From Candidatus Methylophosphatis haderslevensis (lineage in GTDB: Bacteria > Pseudomonadota > Gammaproteobacteria > Burkholderiales > Rhodocyclaceae), in contig JADJSA010000018.1 of the NCBI GenBank assembly GCA_016711925.1, forward strand, positions 372,001-436,000: a DNA stretch of 64,000 nt, given 5' to 3'. Below, piece by piece: positions 45,006 to 52,881 of the stretch (its first letter is position 1; every line of letters starts with the position of its first letter). Below the pieces are notes generated by a model that saw only the letters and a program-made list of their open reading frames with translations, did not search any database and had not been told where the DNA came from. The translations under genes were made by a program, and so were the position numbers.

Positions 45006-45319
45006 GCTCTGCGATGAAGTCTGCGCGGCTTCGGCTGAAATCTCTGCTCCATCAGCAGATCAACGACCGTGCGATGTTCCCCTTGGCCCAACGATTCGGC
45101 ATGATCGGCGATGAAATCGCTTGATGAATGGTCGCTCAGGAAGTTCCAGGCATCGAGCAGGTAACGGCATATCGCCGCATCCGGTGGGCGTGGGTAGACG
45201 ACGACGTTGACTTGTGGGTCAGAGATTCCGACACGGTCGGCAAGTTCTGTCGCCGTTGGTGCTGTGGGCATGCCCACCACGGTTCGCGCAATCGAACTGT
45301 CGGCCAACAATGTGGTCAT
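45002..45319 (-). CDS. Small protein of unknown function, possibly a DUF1826 fragment
   Basis: A 105-residue frame between the ZIP gene (29-base gap) and the ABC ATPase (four-base overlap). Such tight coupling suggests it is translated. The segment ISDPQVNVVVYPRPPDAAIC resembles the start of DUF1826 proteins, which occur in zinc regulons, but the protein is about half their length and ends in a basic tail (RFQPKPRRLHRRA). It could be a truncated or divergent member. The assignment is weak. Confidence 0.5.
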   Translation of the reverse strand: MTTLLADSSIARTVVGMPTAPTATELADRVGISDPQVNVVVYPRPPDAAICRYLLDAWNFLSDHSSSDFIADHAESLGQGEHRTVVDLLMEQRFQPKPRRLHRRA

Positions 45320-45348
45320 GGATCCAACCCCGCTGTGTTCGATTCGGC

Positions 45349-46086
45349 TCAGTGCGCCAGTTGGTTGCCGGCGACGATGAGGCCGATGCCCAGCGCCATC
45401 GCACCGCTTTGCGCGAGGGCGGCACGATGTCTGAGTTCGGCGCGCATCAGTGGCAACAGATCGGCCATCGCGATGTAGATAAAGGTTCCGCCAGCCATTG
45501 CCAGCAGGTAAGGGGTTGCCTGCTGCATGCGTTCGAGTGCGACGTAGCCTGCCAGTCCGCCGGCCACGCTGGCCAGACTCGAGGCGCCGTTCAAGTACAG
45601 CGCCCGGGCCCGTGACAGCCCCGCTTCGCGCAACATCAGGAAGTCGCCGATCTCTTGCGGGATCTCGTGCGCGACAACGGCAACAGTTGCCGTCCAGCCA
45701 AGCGTCGTATCGGTGGCAAAGGCCGCCGCAATCAGCACGCCGTCGACGAAGTTGTGCATGCTGTCGCCGACCACGATAGCCGACACGCGAGCGCCAGCCT
45801 GCGCATGCGGGCCCGAACGTCGGTGGCACCACAGCGAAATGCGTTCAAGCAGGTGTAGCAGGACTATTCCGGCGAGGGTGATGGCGCCCAGCATGGAGGG
45901 CGAAATACCTCTGGCCAGTGCCTCGGGCAGTATGTCGAGCAGCGCTACGGCGAGCAGAACGCCGGCGGCAAAACCGATCAGCCGGCGCAGGCTCTCGGGC
46001 CGCGCACGTAGCCCGAGCGCAGCGGCGCAGAGCAGGCTGCCCAAACCGCCGAGCAGGGTAGCGGCGATCACGTTTGCGAGCATCAC
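45349..46086 (-). CDS. ZIP family metal transporter
   Basis: A 245-residue inner-membrane protein with about eight helices. The ZIP metal-site motifs are present: VVGDSMHNFVDGVLIAAAF (helix 4) and VVAHEIPQEIGDFLMLREAG (helix 5), and a variable cytoplasmic loop with His (LWCHRRSGPHAQ). Zinc is the usual substrate. It starts within the zur stop codon (four-base overlap), so the regulator and transporter are one transcript. Confidence 0.93.
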   Translation of the reverse strand: MMLANVIAATLLGGLGSLLCAAALGLRARPESLRRLIGFAAGVLLAVALLDILPEALARGISPSMLGAITLAGIVLLHLLERISLWCHRRSGPHAQAGARVSAIVVGDSMHNFVDGVLIAAAFATDTTLGWTATVAVVAHEIPQEIGDFLMLREAGLSRARALYLNGASSLASVAGGLAGYVALERMQQATPYLLAMAGGTFIYIAMADLLPLMRAELRHRAALAQSGAMALGIGLIVAGNQLAH

Positions 46087-46532
46087 GGCAGCGGCTCGTC
46101 ATGAGTGGCGCAGCCGCCGCAGGCGGCGCAGCGTCCATGCACGGCCACGTCGACGCGCTTGGCCAGGAAGCCCGCTGGCATTGCCGGCGCCGGCGCGACA
46201 TCGTCGAGGCAGAATACGCGCCCGCAGTCGTCGCAGTTGAAGTGGGCGTGCGCGGCGTGCGCCTCGTGGCGCGCGCCGAGGCTGTAGCGATAGATGCGGT
46301 TCTCGTCGGTGGTGCGCAACACCAACCCGGCGGCCACTGCCCAGTCGAGTACGCGGTACAGGGTTACTCGATCCAGTGGTTGGGCGGAAAGGGCCGCCTC
46401 GATGTCGTGATGGCTCAGCGCGCGGGATGCATCACGCAACGCGGAAAGCACTTGCAGCCTGGCCGGCGTTGCGCGTGCGCCGCGTGCACGCGCAAGTTGC
46501 GCGAGTTCAACCAGCTGCGGGGGAAGCGACAT
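46083..46532 (-). CDS. zur: Fur-family zinc-uptake regulator (Zur-like)
   Basis: A 149-residue Fur-superfamily repressor. Winged helix (RATPARLQVLSALRDASRAL, then DRVTLYRVLDWAVAAGLV) and dimerisation domain with HAHFNCDDCGRVFC and a C-terminal CAACGGC structural zinc site. Fur itself is usually longer in its His-rich C-terminus; the genomic context (ZIP, ZnuD-like receptor, COG0523) points to Zur. The start at 46532 is preferred over an ATG six codons upstream. A 15-bp palindrome lies 31 bases upstream and could be its own operator. Confidence 0.85.
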   Translation of the reverse strand: MSLPPQLVELAQLARARGARATPARLQVLSALRDASRALSHHDIEAALSAQPLDRVTLYRVLDWAVAAGLVLRTTDENRIYRYSLGARHEAHAAHAHFNCDDCGRVFCLDDVAPAPAMPAGFLAKRVDVAVHGRCAACGGCATHDEPLP

Positions 46533-46562
46533 ACCCGCATTCCAGCACAACTCGGTAACGAT

Positions 46563-46577
46563 TGCAACGCAGTTGCA
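46563..46577. promoter_or_regulatory. Candidate Zur operator (6-3-6 inverted repeat)
   Basis: TGCAACGCAGTTGCA is a perfect inverted repeat with a three-base centre, located between the COG0523 gene and zur, 31 bases upstream of the zur start. Its layout matches the TGnnAn-NNN-nTnnCA form reported for betaproteobacterial Zur boxes, but the inner bases differ from the published Neisseria consensus. It is plausible as the operator controlling the zur-ZIP-ABC-receptor run. Confidence 0.4.
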
Positions 46578-46601
46578 TTTGATGTTTTGTGATGTGAGGC
46601 T

Positions 46602-47666
46602 TCAACCCGATCCTGCGCTTCCGCTTGCCGCGGGATCGCCCGATATTGGCGCAAGGCCGCAAAAACTCGCGAAGGCATGCTCGATCAGGCTGCGCGGCAG
46701 TCCGCGTACGATGAATACCAGCCGCGTCGAAGCGTCATTGTCCGGCCAGCCGGGCAGCGCGGCATCCGGGTAGCGCTCGTGGTTTACGCACTGGATGACC
46801 CGCGGCTGCGCTTCGCCCGCGACATTGACGATGCCCTTGACGCGCAGGAGCCGCTCGCCGACGGTGGTCTGCAGCATGTCCAGAGCGGTGCTGAAGTCGC
46901 CCCAGGCGACCGGCTGCTCGAAGCGCAGCGTGAAGGTTTCGATTTCGCCGTGGCGATTGGCATCGTGCCCGTGACCTTCATGCGCATCGGCCGCCGCGGT
47001 GGCCTCGAAGGCCAGCCAGCGGCCGACATCCGCGCTCTTGGTCGAAGGGTTGTAGAGGCCGCAGTCGAGCACGTCGGCTGGTTTCACCCGTCCACCCGCC
47101 ACACGCACGCGCAGCGCACCGGGGTTGAGGCGCCCGATGAGCCGCTCGGTGCGCACGATCTGTTCGGGCGGGGCAAGGTCGCACTTGGTCAGCAGCAGCC
47201 GGTCGGCCATCGCCACCTGTTTGACGGCTTCGAACTGGCGGGCGAGCTGTCGGTCGGCATGCGTTGCGTCCACTGCGGTGACGATGCCGTCGAGGCGAAA
47301 GCGCTCGGCGATGAAGAAGTCGTGGATCAGCGTATAGATCACCGGTGCCGGGTCGGCCATGCCAGTGGTCTCGACGATCACCCGCGATAGCGGCGCAATC
47401 TCGCGCCGCACCGAGCGCATGAAAAGCTCGCGCAGGCTGCGCGTCAGGTCGCCGCGCACCGTGCAGCACAGACAGCCCGATTCCATCAGGACAAGGTTGT
47501 CGTCGAGCTTTTCGACCAGGTGGTGGTCGATCCCGACCTCGCCGAATTCGTTGATCAACACCGCGCAGCCGGTCAGCTCGGGCTGGCGCACCAAGTGGTT
47601 TACCAGCGTGGTCTTGCCGGCGCCGAGAAAGCCGGTCAGGACGGTGAGCGGGATGGAGGGGAACAT
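46602..47666 (-). CDS. COG0523 family GTPase, putative zinc chaperone
   Basis: A 354-residue G3E GTPase. P-loop GFLGAGKTT at residues 12-20, INEFGEVGIDHHLV, the metal-binding CxCC motif (GCLCC, 64-68), ETTGMADPAP and LLTKCDLAP. A His-rich stretch follows at residues 229-239 before the C-terminal CobW domain. Members of this group (ZigA, ZagA, YeiR, YjiA) deliver zinc to enzymes under starvation. The start at 47666 gives the standard N-terminus. It lies directly upstream of zur, on the same strand. Confidence 0.9.
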   Translation of the reverse strand: MFPSIPLTVLTGFLGAGKTTLVNHLVRQPELTGCAVLINEFGEVGIDHHLVEKLDDNLVLMESGCLCCTVRGDLTRSLRELFMRSVRREIAPLSRVIVETTGMADPAPVIYTLIHDFFIAERFRLDGIVTAVDATHADRQLARQFEAVKQVAMADRLLLTKCDLAPPEQIVRTERLIGRLNPGALRVRVAGGRVKPADVLDCGLYNPSTKSADVGRWLAFEATAAADAHEGHGHDANRHGEIETFTLRFEQPVAWGDFSTALDMLQTTVGERLLRVKGIVNVAGEAQPRVIQCVNHERYPDAALPGWPDNDASTRLVFIVRGLPRSLIEHAFASFCGLAPISGDPAASGSAGSG

Positions 47667-47683
47667 GTCAAACCGGGCAGGAC

Positions 47684-47741
47684 GCGGACCCAAAAACGCA
47701 TCTGGCCTGAGAGCCGCATGGATAGGCGCTCTCAGGCCAGA
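47684..47741 (-). terminator. Rho-independent terminator downstream of dksA
   Basis: A 14-bp perfect stem TCTGGCCTGAGAGC / GCTCTCAGGCCAGA (47701-47714 with 47728-47741) is followed on the minus strand by TGCGTTTTTG. It separates dksA from the COG0523 gene, so the latter needs its own promoter in the short gap near 47667-47690 or depends on read-through. Confidence 0.85.
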
Positions 47742-47789
47742 GGTGTCGAAGATGCCCGTGTTTTCTGGCTTTCCGGGCAGGGGGCGGTT

Positions 47790-48215
47790 TCAGCCGTCGC
47801 CGTACTGCTTCTGCAGCCGCTCGCGCCGCTCCTGCGCCTCGATCGACAGCGTGGCGGTCGGCCGGGCCAGCAGCCGCGGCACGCCGATCGGCTCGCCGGT
47901 CTCGGCGCACCAGCCGTAGCTGCCGTCGTCGATGCGGGCGATCGATTCCTCGATCTTGCGCAGCAGCTTGCGCTCGCGGTCGCGGGTGCGCAGTTCGAGG
48001 GTGTGTTCTTCCTCGACCGTGGCGCGGTCGGCCGGATCGGCCACCGCTTCGATCTCGCGCATGTGTTCGACGGTTTCGGCTGCCTTTTCCAGGATCTCGT
48101 CGCGCATGGCAGTCAGACGCGCCTTGAAGAACGCCAGTTGCGCGGCGTTCATGTAGTCCTTTTCGGACATCTTGAGCAGCTCCGCTTCGGTCAGCGGACC
48201 TTTGGTCTTTGCCAT
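47790..48215 (-). CDS. dksA: RNA polymerase-binding transcription factor DksA, zinc-finger residues reduced
   Basis: A 141-residue DksA that binds the RNA polymerase secondary channel with ppGpp. The coiled-coil tip D60-x-x-D63-x-A65 is present. The C4 zinc-finger positions read C103-x2-T106 and S124-x2-A127, so only one Cys is left and zinc should not be bound. This is common in betaproteobacterial DksA and resembles the zinc-free DksA2 that replaces DksA in zinc-starved Pseudomonas. It lies next to the zinc-homeostasis genes. Confidence 0.94.
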   Translation of the reverse strand: MAKTKGPLTEAELLKMSEKDYMNAAQLAFFKARLTAMRDEILEKAAETVEHMREIEAVADPADRATVEEEHTLELRTRDRERKLLRKIEESIARIDDGSYGWCAETGEPIGVPRLLARPTATLSIEAQERRERLQKQYGDG

Positions 48216-48333
48216 TGTCTGGATTCCTTAACCAACTTTCCCCATTCCCCGGCCCAGCGGCGACCGGTGGCCTTGGGCGCGGATTAGAACACCAGCCGAC
48301 GCGCCATGCAACCGGATTGCGCAATGGACCGCC

Positions 48334-49533
48334 TCATGCCGCCTGGCACAGCAGCCCCTTGAGGTATTCCCCCTCGGGAAACGCCAGCCCGACCGGGTGA
48401 TCGGCGCCGGCGCCCAGCCGCCGTAGTATGCGCGCATCGACCCCCGCATCGGAAGCCGCCCCGGCAACGATTTTCTGGAACAGCTCCGGCCCGACGCCGC
48501 CCGAGCAGGAGTAGCTCATCAGCAGCCCGCCGGGGTTGAGCAGGCGAAAACCCAACAGATTGATGTCCTTGTAGGCGCGGGCGGCGCGCTCGGCGTGGGC
48601 TGCCGAGGGGGCGAACTTGGGCGGGTCGAGCACGATCAGGTCGAAGCGCCGGCCGGCGGCGCGCAACTCGCGCAGCGCGGCGAAGACATCTGCCTCCAGC
48701 CACTGCGCGCGGGCGCTGTCCAGTTGCGGGTTGAGCGCCAGGTTGCGCTGCGCGCCGGCCAGCGCCGGGCCGGACGAATCGATCGACAGTACCTCGCGGG
48801 CGCCGCCGGCCAGCGCCTGCAGCGAAAAGCCGCCGGTGTAGCAAAAGCAGTTGAGCACCGAGCGGCCCGCGGCCAGCGCGCCGCAGAGCCGGCGATTCTC
48901 GCGCTGATCGAGGTAATAGCCGGTCTTGTGGCCGGCCTCGACATCGACCTCCAGCCGCAGGCCGTGTTCGGCGATCACCAGCGGCGCGTCGATCGGGTGG
49001 CCGTGCAGCACGCCGGATACCGGTGCCAGCCCCTCCAGGGCGCGCACGTCCGAATCCGATCGTTCGTAGATACGGGCGCAGCCGCTCGCCTTGAGCAGGG
49101 CGCCGACGACCGCGTTGCGCCACTTTTCCGCACCGGCGCTGGTTAGCGCCAGGACGACGGTGTCGGCGTAGCGGTCGGCGATGATGCCGGGCAGGCCGTC
49201 GGATTCGCCGTGAATCAGCCGCAGGCCGCCCGCCTCGCCCTGCCCGCGCAGTTCCGGCAGGGCGGCGCGACGTGCCACGCAGGCAGCGATGCGACGCTTG
49301 AAGAAGGCGTCGTCGATGGTTTCTTGCGCATCGAACGTCCACATGCGGGCGCGGATCTGCGAACGCGGCGAATAGGCGGCCCGCCCCAGCGCCCGGCCCT
49401 CGTGCGAGACCACGGACACGGTATCGCCGGGCCGGGCGCGGCCATCGAGCCTTGCCACCGCGCCTTCAAACAGCCATGGGTGGCGGCGCATCACCGAGCG
49501 TTCCTTGCCCGGATGGAGGATCAGTCTGGTCAT
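48334..49533 (-). CDS. rlmI: Class I SAM-dependent rRNA methyltransferase, RlmI-like
   Basis: A 399-residue enzyme with an N-terminal PUA domain (LILHPGKERSVMRRHPWLFE), a linker domain and a Rossmann methyltransferase domain (VLNCFCYTGGFSLQALAGGA; SIDSSGPAL; LIVLDPPKFAPS). RlmI makes m5C1962 in 23S rRNA. The start at 49533 gives the usual N-terminus. Homologues include RlmK-like and other m5C enzymes, so the exact target is inferred. Confidence 0.9.
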   Translation of the reverse strand: MTRLILHPGKERSVMRRHPWLFEGAVARLDGRARPGDTVSVVSHEGRALGRAAYSPRSQIRARMWTFDAQETIDDAFFKRRIAACVARRAALPELRGQGEAGGLRLIHGESDGLPGIIADRYADTVVLALTSAGAEKWRNAVVGALLKASGCARIYERSDSDVRALEGLAPVSGVLHGHPIDAPLVIAEHGLRLEVDVEAGHKTGYYLDQRENRRLCGALAAGRSVLNCFCYTGGFSLQALAGGAREVLSIDSSGPALAGAQRNLALNPQLDSARAQWLEADVFAALRELRAAGRRFDLIVLDPPKFAPSAAHAERAARAYKDINLLGFRLLNPGGLLMSYSCSGGVGPELFQKIVAGAASDAGVDARILRRLGAGADHPVGLAFPEGEYLKGLLCQAA

Positions 49534-49620
49534 CGCATGCCCGGCCCGAAAAGCGCTGATTCTCTCACGCCGGCCGGCGCCGGCCGCGGCCGGAAACGCA
49601 CCCGAGGCGCTGCATATGTC

Positions 49621-49649
49621 ATAGCGGCGGCAATTGCCGCCGCTATAAT
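49621..49649 (+). promoter_or_regulatory. 26-bp palindrome overlapping a putative -10 element
   Basis: The half-site ATAGCGGCGGCAA (49621-49633) is followed without a gap by its exact inverse (49634-49646). The final bases contribute to TATAAT at 49644-49649, 33 bases upstream of the TPR gene start. This could be an operator for a dimeric repressor covering the -10, or a hairpin at the transcript's 5' end. No clear -35 is seen. Confidence 0.45.
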
Positions 49650-49681
49650 CGACGGAAATCGTGACGCCTGGAGACGTTGCA

Positions 49682-50422
49682 ATGCCGCTGATCGCCGCCC
49701 TCACCCTGATCATCCAGGGTTGCTTCATCTACCACGTGTTCAAGACCGGGCGCCCCTACTGGTGGGCGTTCATCATCTTCTCGTTCCCGATTCTCGGCTG
49801 CGTCATCTATTACTTCGTCGAGGTGTTTCCATCCTCGCGCGAGGCGAGTACCGCGCGGCGCAAGACGCGCCAACTGGTGCGGGCGATCAATCCCGACGCC
49901 GATCTGAAGCGCCGCGTTGACGACCTCGAGGTGTGCGGCAGCACCGAAAACCGCGCGGCACTCGGCCAGGAGTGCATGACGCATGGCATGTACGACGAGG
50001 CGGCGCGGCTGTTCCAGAGTTGCCTCGCCGGCCCGTTCGAGAAAGACCCGGCGTTTCGCTTCCGGCTGGTCGACGCGCTGGTCTGCGGCGGGCGTTTCGA
50101 CGAGGCCGCCGATGTACTCGCGCTGCTGCGTGCCGCCAACCCCGACCATCGCAGCAACGAATGCGAGTTGCTCCATGCGCGCATCCTCGAAGGACAGGGC
50201 CGCAACGACGAAGCGCTCAATGCCTACAGCGGGCTGATCGGCAAGTTTGCCGGACTGGAGGCGCGCTTCCGCTACGGTGTGCTGCTCAAGAAGCTGGGCA
50301 ACGACGAATCCGCGCACCAGATCCTCGAGGAAATCCTCACCCACGCAAAGCGCTACAAATCCTTGCCGGAATCTGAAGAACAGTGGATTCGGCAAACCCG
50401 CCGCGCCCTGAGCCCGGGCTGA
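49682..50422 (+). CDS. Membrane-anchored TPR protein
   Basis: A 246-residue protein with two N-terminal hydrophobic segments (LIAALTLIIQGCFIYHV; WWAFIIFSFPILGCVIYYFV) resembling a phospholipase_D-nuclease N-terminal-type membrane segment. TPR-like helical repeats follow (GMYDEAARLFQSCLAGP; GRFDEAADVLALLRAANPDH; GRNDEALNAYSGLIGKF). The start at 49682 follows GGAGACGT. It is probably a scaffold on the inner membrane; function unknown. Confidence 0.8.
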   Translation: MPLIAALTLIIQGCFIYHVFKTGRPYWWAFIIFSFPILGCVIYYFVEVFPSSREASTARRKTRQLVRAINPDADLKRRVDDLEVCGSTENRAALGQECMTHGMYDEAARLFQSCLAGPFEKDPAFRFRLVDALVCGGRFDEAADVLALLRAANPDHRSNECELLHARILEGQGRNDEALNAYSGLIGKFAGLEARFRYGVLLKKLGNDESAHQILEEILTHAKRYKSLPESEEQWIRQTRRALSPG

Positions 50423-50434
50423 TAAAGCGGCCGC

Positions 50435-51085
50435 TTACTCCAGCGTGCGCACAAACGCGGAGGCCGCCAGTTCGCCGATGCGCACCAGGTAGATCGTGCC
50501 CATGTCGGGATAGAAGCGTTCCGGGTCTTCGCTGCCCAGCGCTAGCATGCCGATGGTTTGGGCTTCGCGGCGCAGCGCGACGATGGCGAGCGAACGCACG
50601 TGCTGCGCCTGTTCGCCGAACCACTGCATCGCCTCGTGCGAGCCGGCCGGGCCGCAGAACGGGTAGGCAAGGCCGGCCGCCGAGATGCGCGTCTGCTCGG
50701 TGACCGGGCTGAACGCCGGACGGTCGAGTGTCGGCAGATCCCACAGCCGCAACGCCACATGCGGCACAGTGAAATCGTCATGGAGGTGAAAATCGAGCGC
50801 CTGCGCGGCCTGGTCGAAATCCTTCGCCGCGAGCAGCGCCACCGACAGCCGATGCACGCGGGTGCTGATCGAGTCGTTGTCTTCGCCGAAGCGGATCAAC
50901 TCGGCCAGCTTGCCCTCGAGCGCCTTGCCCTTTTCGCGCAGGGTGAGAATCTGCCGCTCGGTGATCGATATGGTGCGCCCGCCGTGCGGATGCGGGATGT
51001 ACAGATGCGCCAGAAGGTCGGCATAGTCGTCGAAGAACTTCGGGTTGTCCTGCAGATAGCGCGCGACGTCGTCGGCCTGGATCAT
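50435..51085 (-). CDS. DUF484 family protein
   Basis: A 216-residue GAF-like DUF484 protein. The family signature is at the N-terminus (DVARYLQDNPKFFDDYADLL followed by PHPHGGRTISITERQ) and GMLALGSEDPERFYPDMGT near the end. It is typically encoded between dapF and xerC in proteobacteria, as here next to dapF. Function unknown; it may bind a small ligand. Confidence 0.92.
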   Translation of the reverse strand: MIQADDVARYLQDNPKFFDDYADLLAHLYIPHPHGGRTISITERQILTLREKGKALEGKLAELIRFGEDNDSISTRVHRLSVALLAAKDFDQAAQALDFHLHDDFTVPHVALRLWDLPTLDRPAFSPVTEQTRISAAGLAYPFCGPAGSHEAMQWFGEQAQHVRSLAIVALRREAQTIGMLALGSEDPERFYPDMGTIYLVRIGELAASAFVRTLE

Positions 51086-51116
51086 GGTTTCCCCTCGCAA
51101 TGCTGTGTTCTGTTCG

Positions 51117-51959
51117 CTAGTCGGTTTCGGGCAGGTCGAACTCGCCCTCGAAAACCGTGACCGCCGGGCCGGTCATCATGACCGGGTGGCCGATACCTTG
51201 CCAGGCGACCGTCAGCTCGCCGCCGCGCGTGAGCACGCTCACCGGCGTCGCGAGCAGTTGCCGGCGGATCCCGGCCACCACCGCGGCGCAGGCGCCGGTC
51301 CCACAGGCCAGCGTCTCGCCGGCGCCGCGCTCATAGACCCGCAGCTTGATGCGGTGCGCGTCGATCACCTGCAGGTAGCCCGCGTTCACCCGCTTGGGAA
51401 AGCGCGGATGCGATTCGATCCTGGCGCCCTGCGCGAGAACCGGCGCCGCCTCGACATCGGCCACCACCTGGACGGCGTGTGGGTTGCCCATCGAAACGGC
51501 GGTAATCGCCAGGGTCCGGCCATCGACCTCCATCGGCTGCACGATCGACGCGCTGTCTGACAAGAATGGAATCTGCGCCGGACGGAATTCGGGCACCCCC
51601 ATGTCCACTGTGACGCTGCCGTCGTCCTCGAGCCGCGGCGCGATGATGCCCGAGCGGGTCTCGACGCGGATCTCGCGTTTGTCGGTGAGGCCGTGCTCGC
51701 GCACGTAGCGCACGAAACAGCGGGCGCCGTTGCCGCACTGTTCGACCTCGCCGCCATCGGCGTTGAAGATGCGGTAGGCGAAATCCACGCCCTGCCGGGT
51801 CGGCCGCCCGACCAGCAGGATCTGGTCGCAGCCGATGCCGAAATGCCGGTCGGCGATGAAGCGCGCCTGTTCGGCGCTCAGTTCTACAGGTTGCGCGATG
51901 GTGTCGAGCACGACAAAGTCGTTGCCTAGGCCGTGCATCTTGGCAAAGCGCAGCCGCAT
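51117..51959 (-). CDS. dapF: Diaminopimelate epimerase
   Basis: A 280-residue PLP-independent racemase in the lysine and peptidoglycan pathway. N-terminal FAKMHGLGNDFVVLD, first catalytic Cys in GEVEQCGNGARCF and second in ERGAGETLACGTGACAA. Length and both Cys sites are normal. It lies 31 bases upstream of the DUF484 gene, the standard order. Confidence 0.97.
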   Translation of the reverse strand: MRLRFAKMHGLGNDFVVLDTIAQPVELSAEQARFIADRHFGIGCDQILLVGRPTRQGVDFAYRIFNADGGEVEQCGNGARCFVRYVREHGLTDKREIRVETRSGIIAPRLEDDGSVTVDMGVPEFRPAQIPFLSDSASIVQPMEVDGRTLAITAVSMGNPHAVQVVADVEAAPVLAQGARIESHPRFPKRVNAGYLQVIDAHRIKLRVYERGAGETLACGTGACAAVVAGIRRQLLATPVSVLTRGGELTVAWQGIGHPVMMTGPAVTVFEGEFDLPETD

Positions 51960-51965
51960 CGGCGT

Positions 51966-52391
51966 TCAGTCCTGGCACAAGGCGATGTAATCGCGATAAA
52001 TGCAACGATCCATCACCACCGTGATACCGGCCGCGCGCGCGCGTTCAGCCGCCGCTTCATCGACCACCCCGTCCTGCAGCCAGAGGGCCTTGACGCCGAG
52101 GCGGATGCATTCGTCCACCAGCGGCGCAACGTGCTCCGGACTGCGGAACACATCCACCAGATCGAACGGCTCGGCGACGGCGGAGAGCGTCGGGTATGCC
52201 TTCTCGCCCAACACTGCGTCGACCGCCGGACGCACCGGAATCACCCGATAGCCGAACTGTTGCAGCGCGCGCGAGACGCCGTGGCTCGGGCGGCGCGGAT
52301 TCGGCGACAGGCCGACGACGGCGATGGTTCGCACCGACTTGAGCAGGGCGCGTATCGCGGCGGGGTCCGGATTGCGGAATGTTTCAGGCAT
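51966..52391 (-). CDS. CoA-binding protein (YccU type)
   Basis: A 141-residue Rossmann-fold CoA-binding protein. IAVVGLSPNPRRPSHGVSRA marks the nucleotide-binding loop, YRVIPVRPAVDAVLGEKAYP follows, and the C-terminal ALWLQDGVVDEAAAERARAA and VMDRCIYRDY complete the family pattern. The ligand role is inferred. It lies seven bases upstream of dapF. Confidence 0.92.
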   Translation of the reverse strand: MPETFRNPDPAAIRALLKSVRTIAVVGLSPNPRRPSHGVSRALQQFGYRVIPVRPAVDAVLGEKAYPTLSAVAEPFDLVDVFRSPEHVAPLVDECIRLGVKALWLQDGVVDEAAAERARAAGITVVMDRCIYRDYIALCQD

Positions 52392-52447
52392 GGGGCGGCA
52401 TTGTACGTTACCCGCCCGTGCGGCCGGGTTGGCTGGGCCGCCCGCGA

Positions 52448-52825
52448 CTACGGGTTGCGCGAGAATCGCACCGCCGACACCACCTGCTTGAATTCGACGT
52501 CCTTGCGCAGGGTCAAGTGAGCACCCGCTTCGCGCGCGGTGCGATGTTCGGCTTCGTCTGTGCTGCTGGTCATGACGATGATCGGTATGTCGGCCAGCGT
52601 CGGATCGCTGCGCACCATGCGGCACAGGTCGAGTCCGTCCAGTTCCGGCATGCGCAGGTCGGTGACGATGCAGAACACGGGTCCGCGCGCCAGCACGGCC
52701 ATGGCGGCTTTCACACTCGGGCATTCCTCGCAGCGAAAGCCGGCGCGCCCCAGCGCCACGCGCGCCAGCATGCGCCACATCTCGTCGTCGTCGACGATCA
52801 AGACAAGCTGAGTCGGTCCAGGCAT
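52448..52825 (-). CDS. Single-domain response regulator (receiver)
   Basis: A 125-residue CheY-like protein. Acidic pocket IVDDDE, phospho-acceptor Asp in CIVTDLRMPELDG, Thr/Ser in VMTSSTDEAEHRTAREAG and Lys in TLRKDV. There is no output domain. The cognate kinase is not adjacent. Confidence 0.92.
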   Translation of the reverse strand: MPGPTQLVLIVDDDEMWRMLARVALGRAGFRCEECPSVKAAMAVLARGPVFCIVTDLRMPELDGLDLCRMVRSDPTLADIPIIVMTSSTDEAEHRTAREAGAHLTLRKDVEFKQVVSAVRFSRNP

Positions 52826-52881
52826 CTTTCGACTATGCCCTCATCGTCTTCCAGCGGCAAGCGCCAGCCGGCAAAACATGG

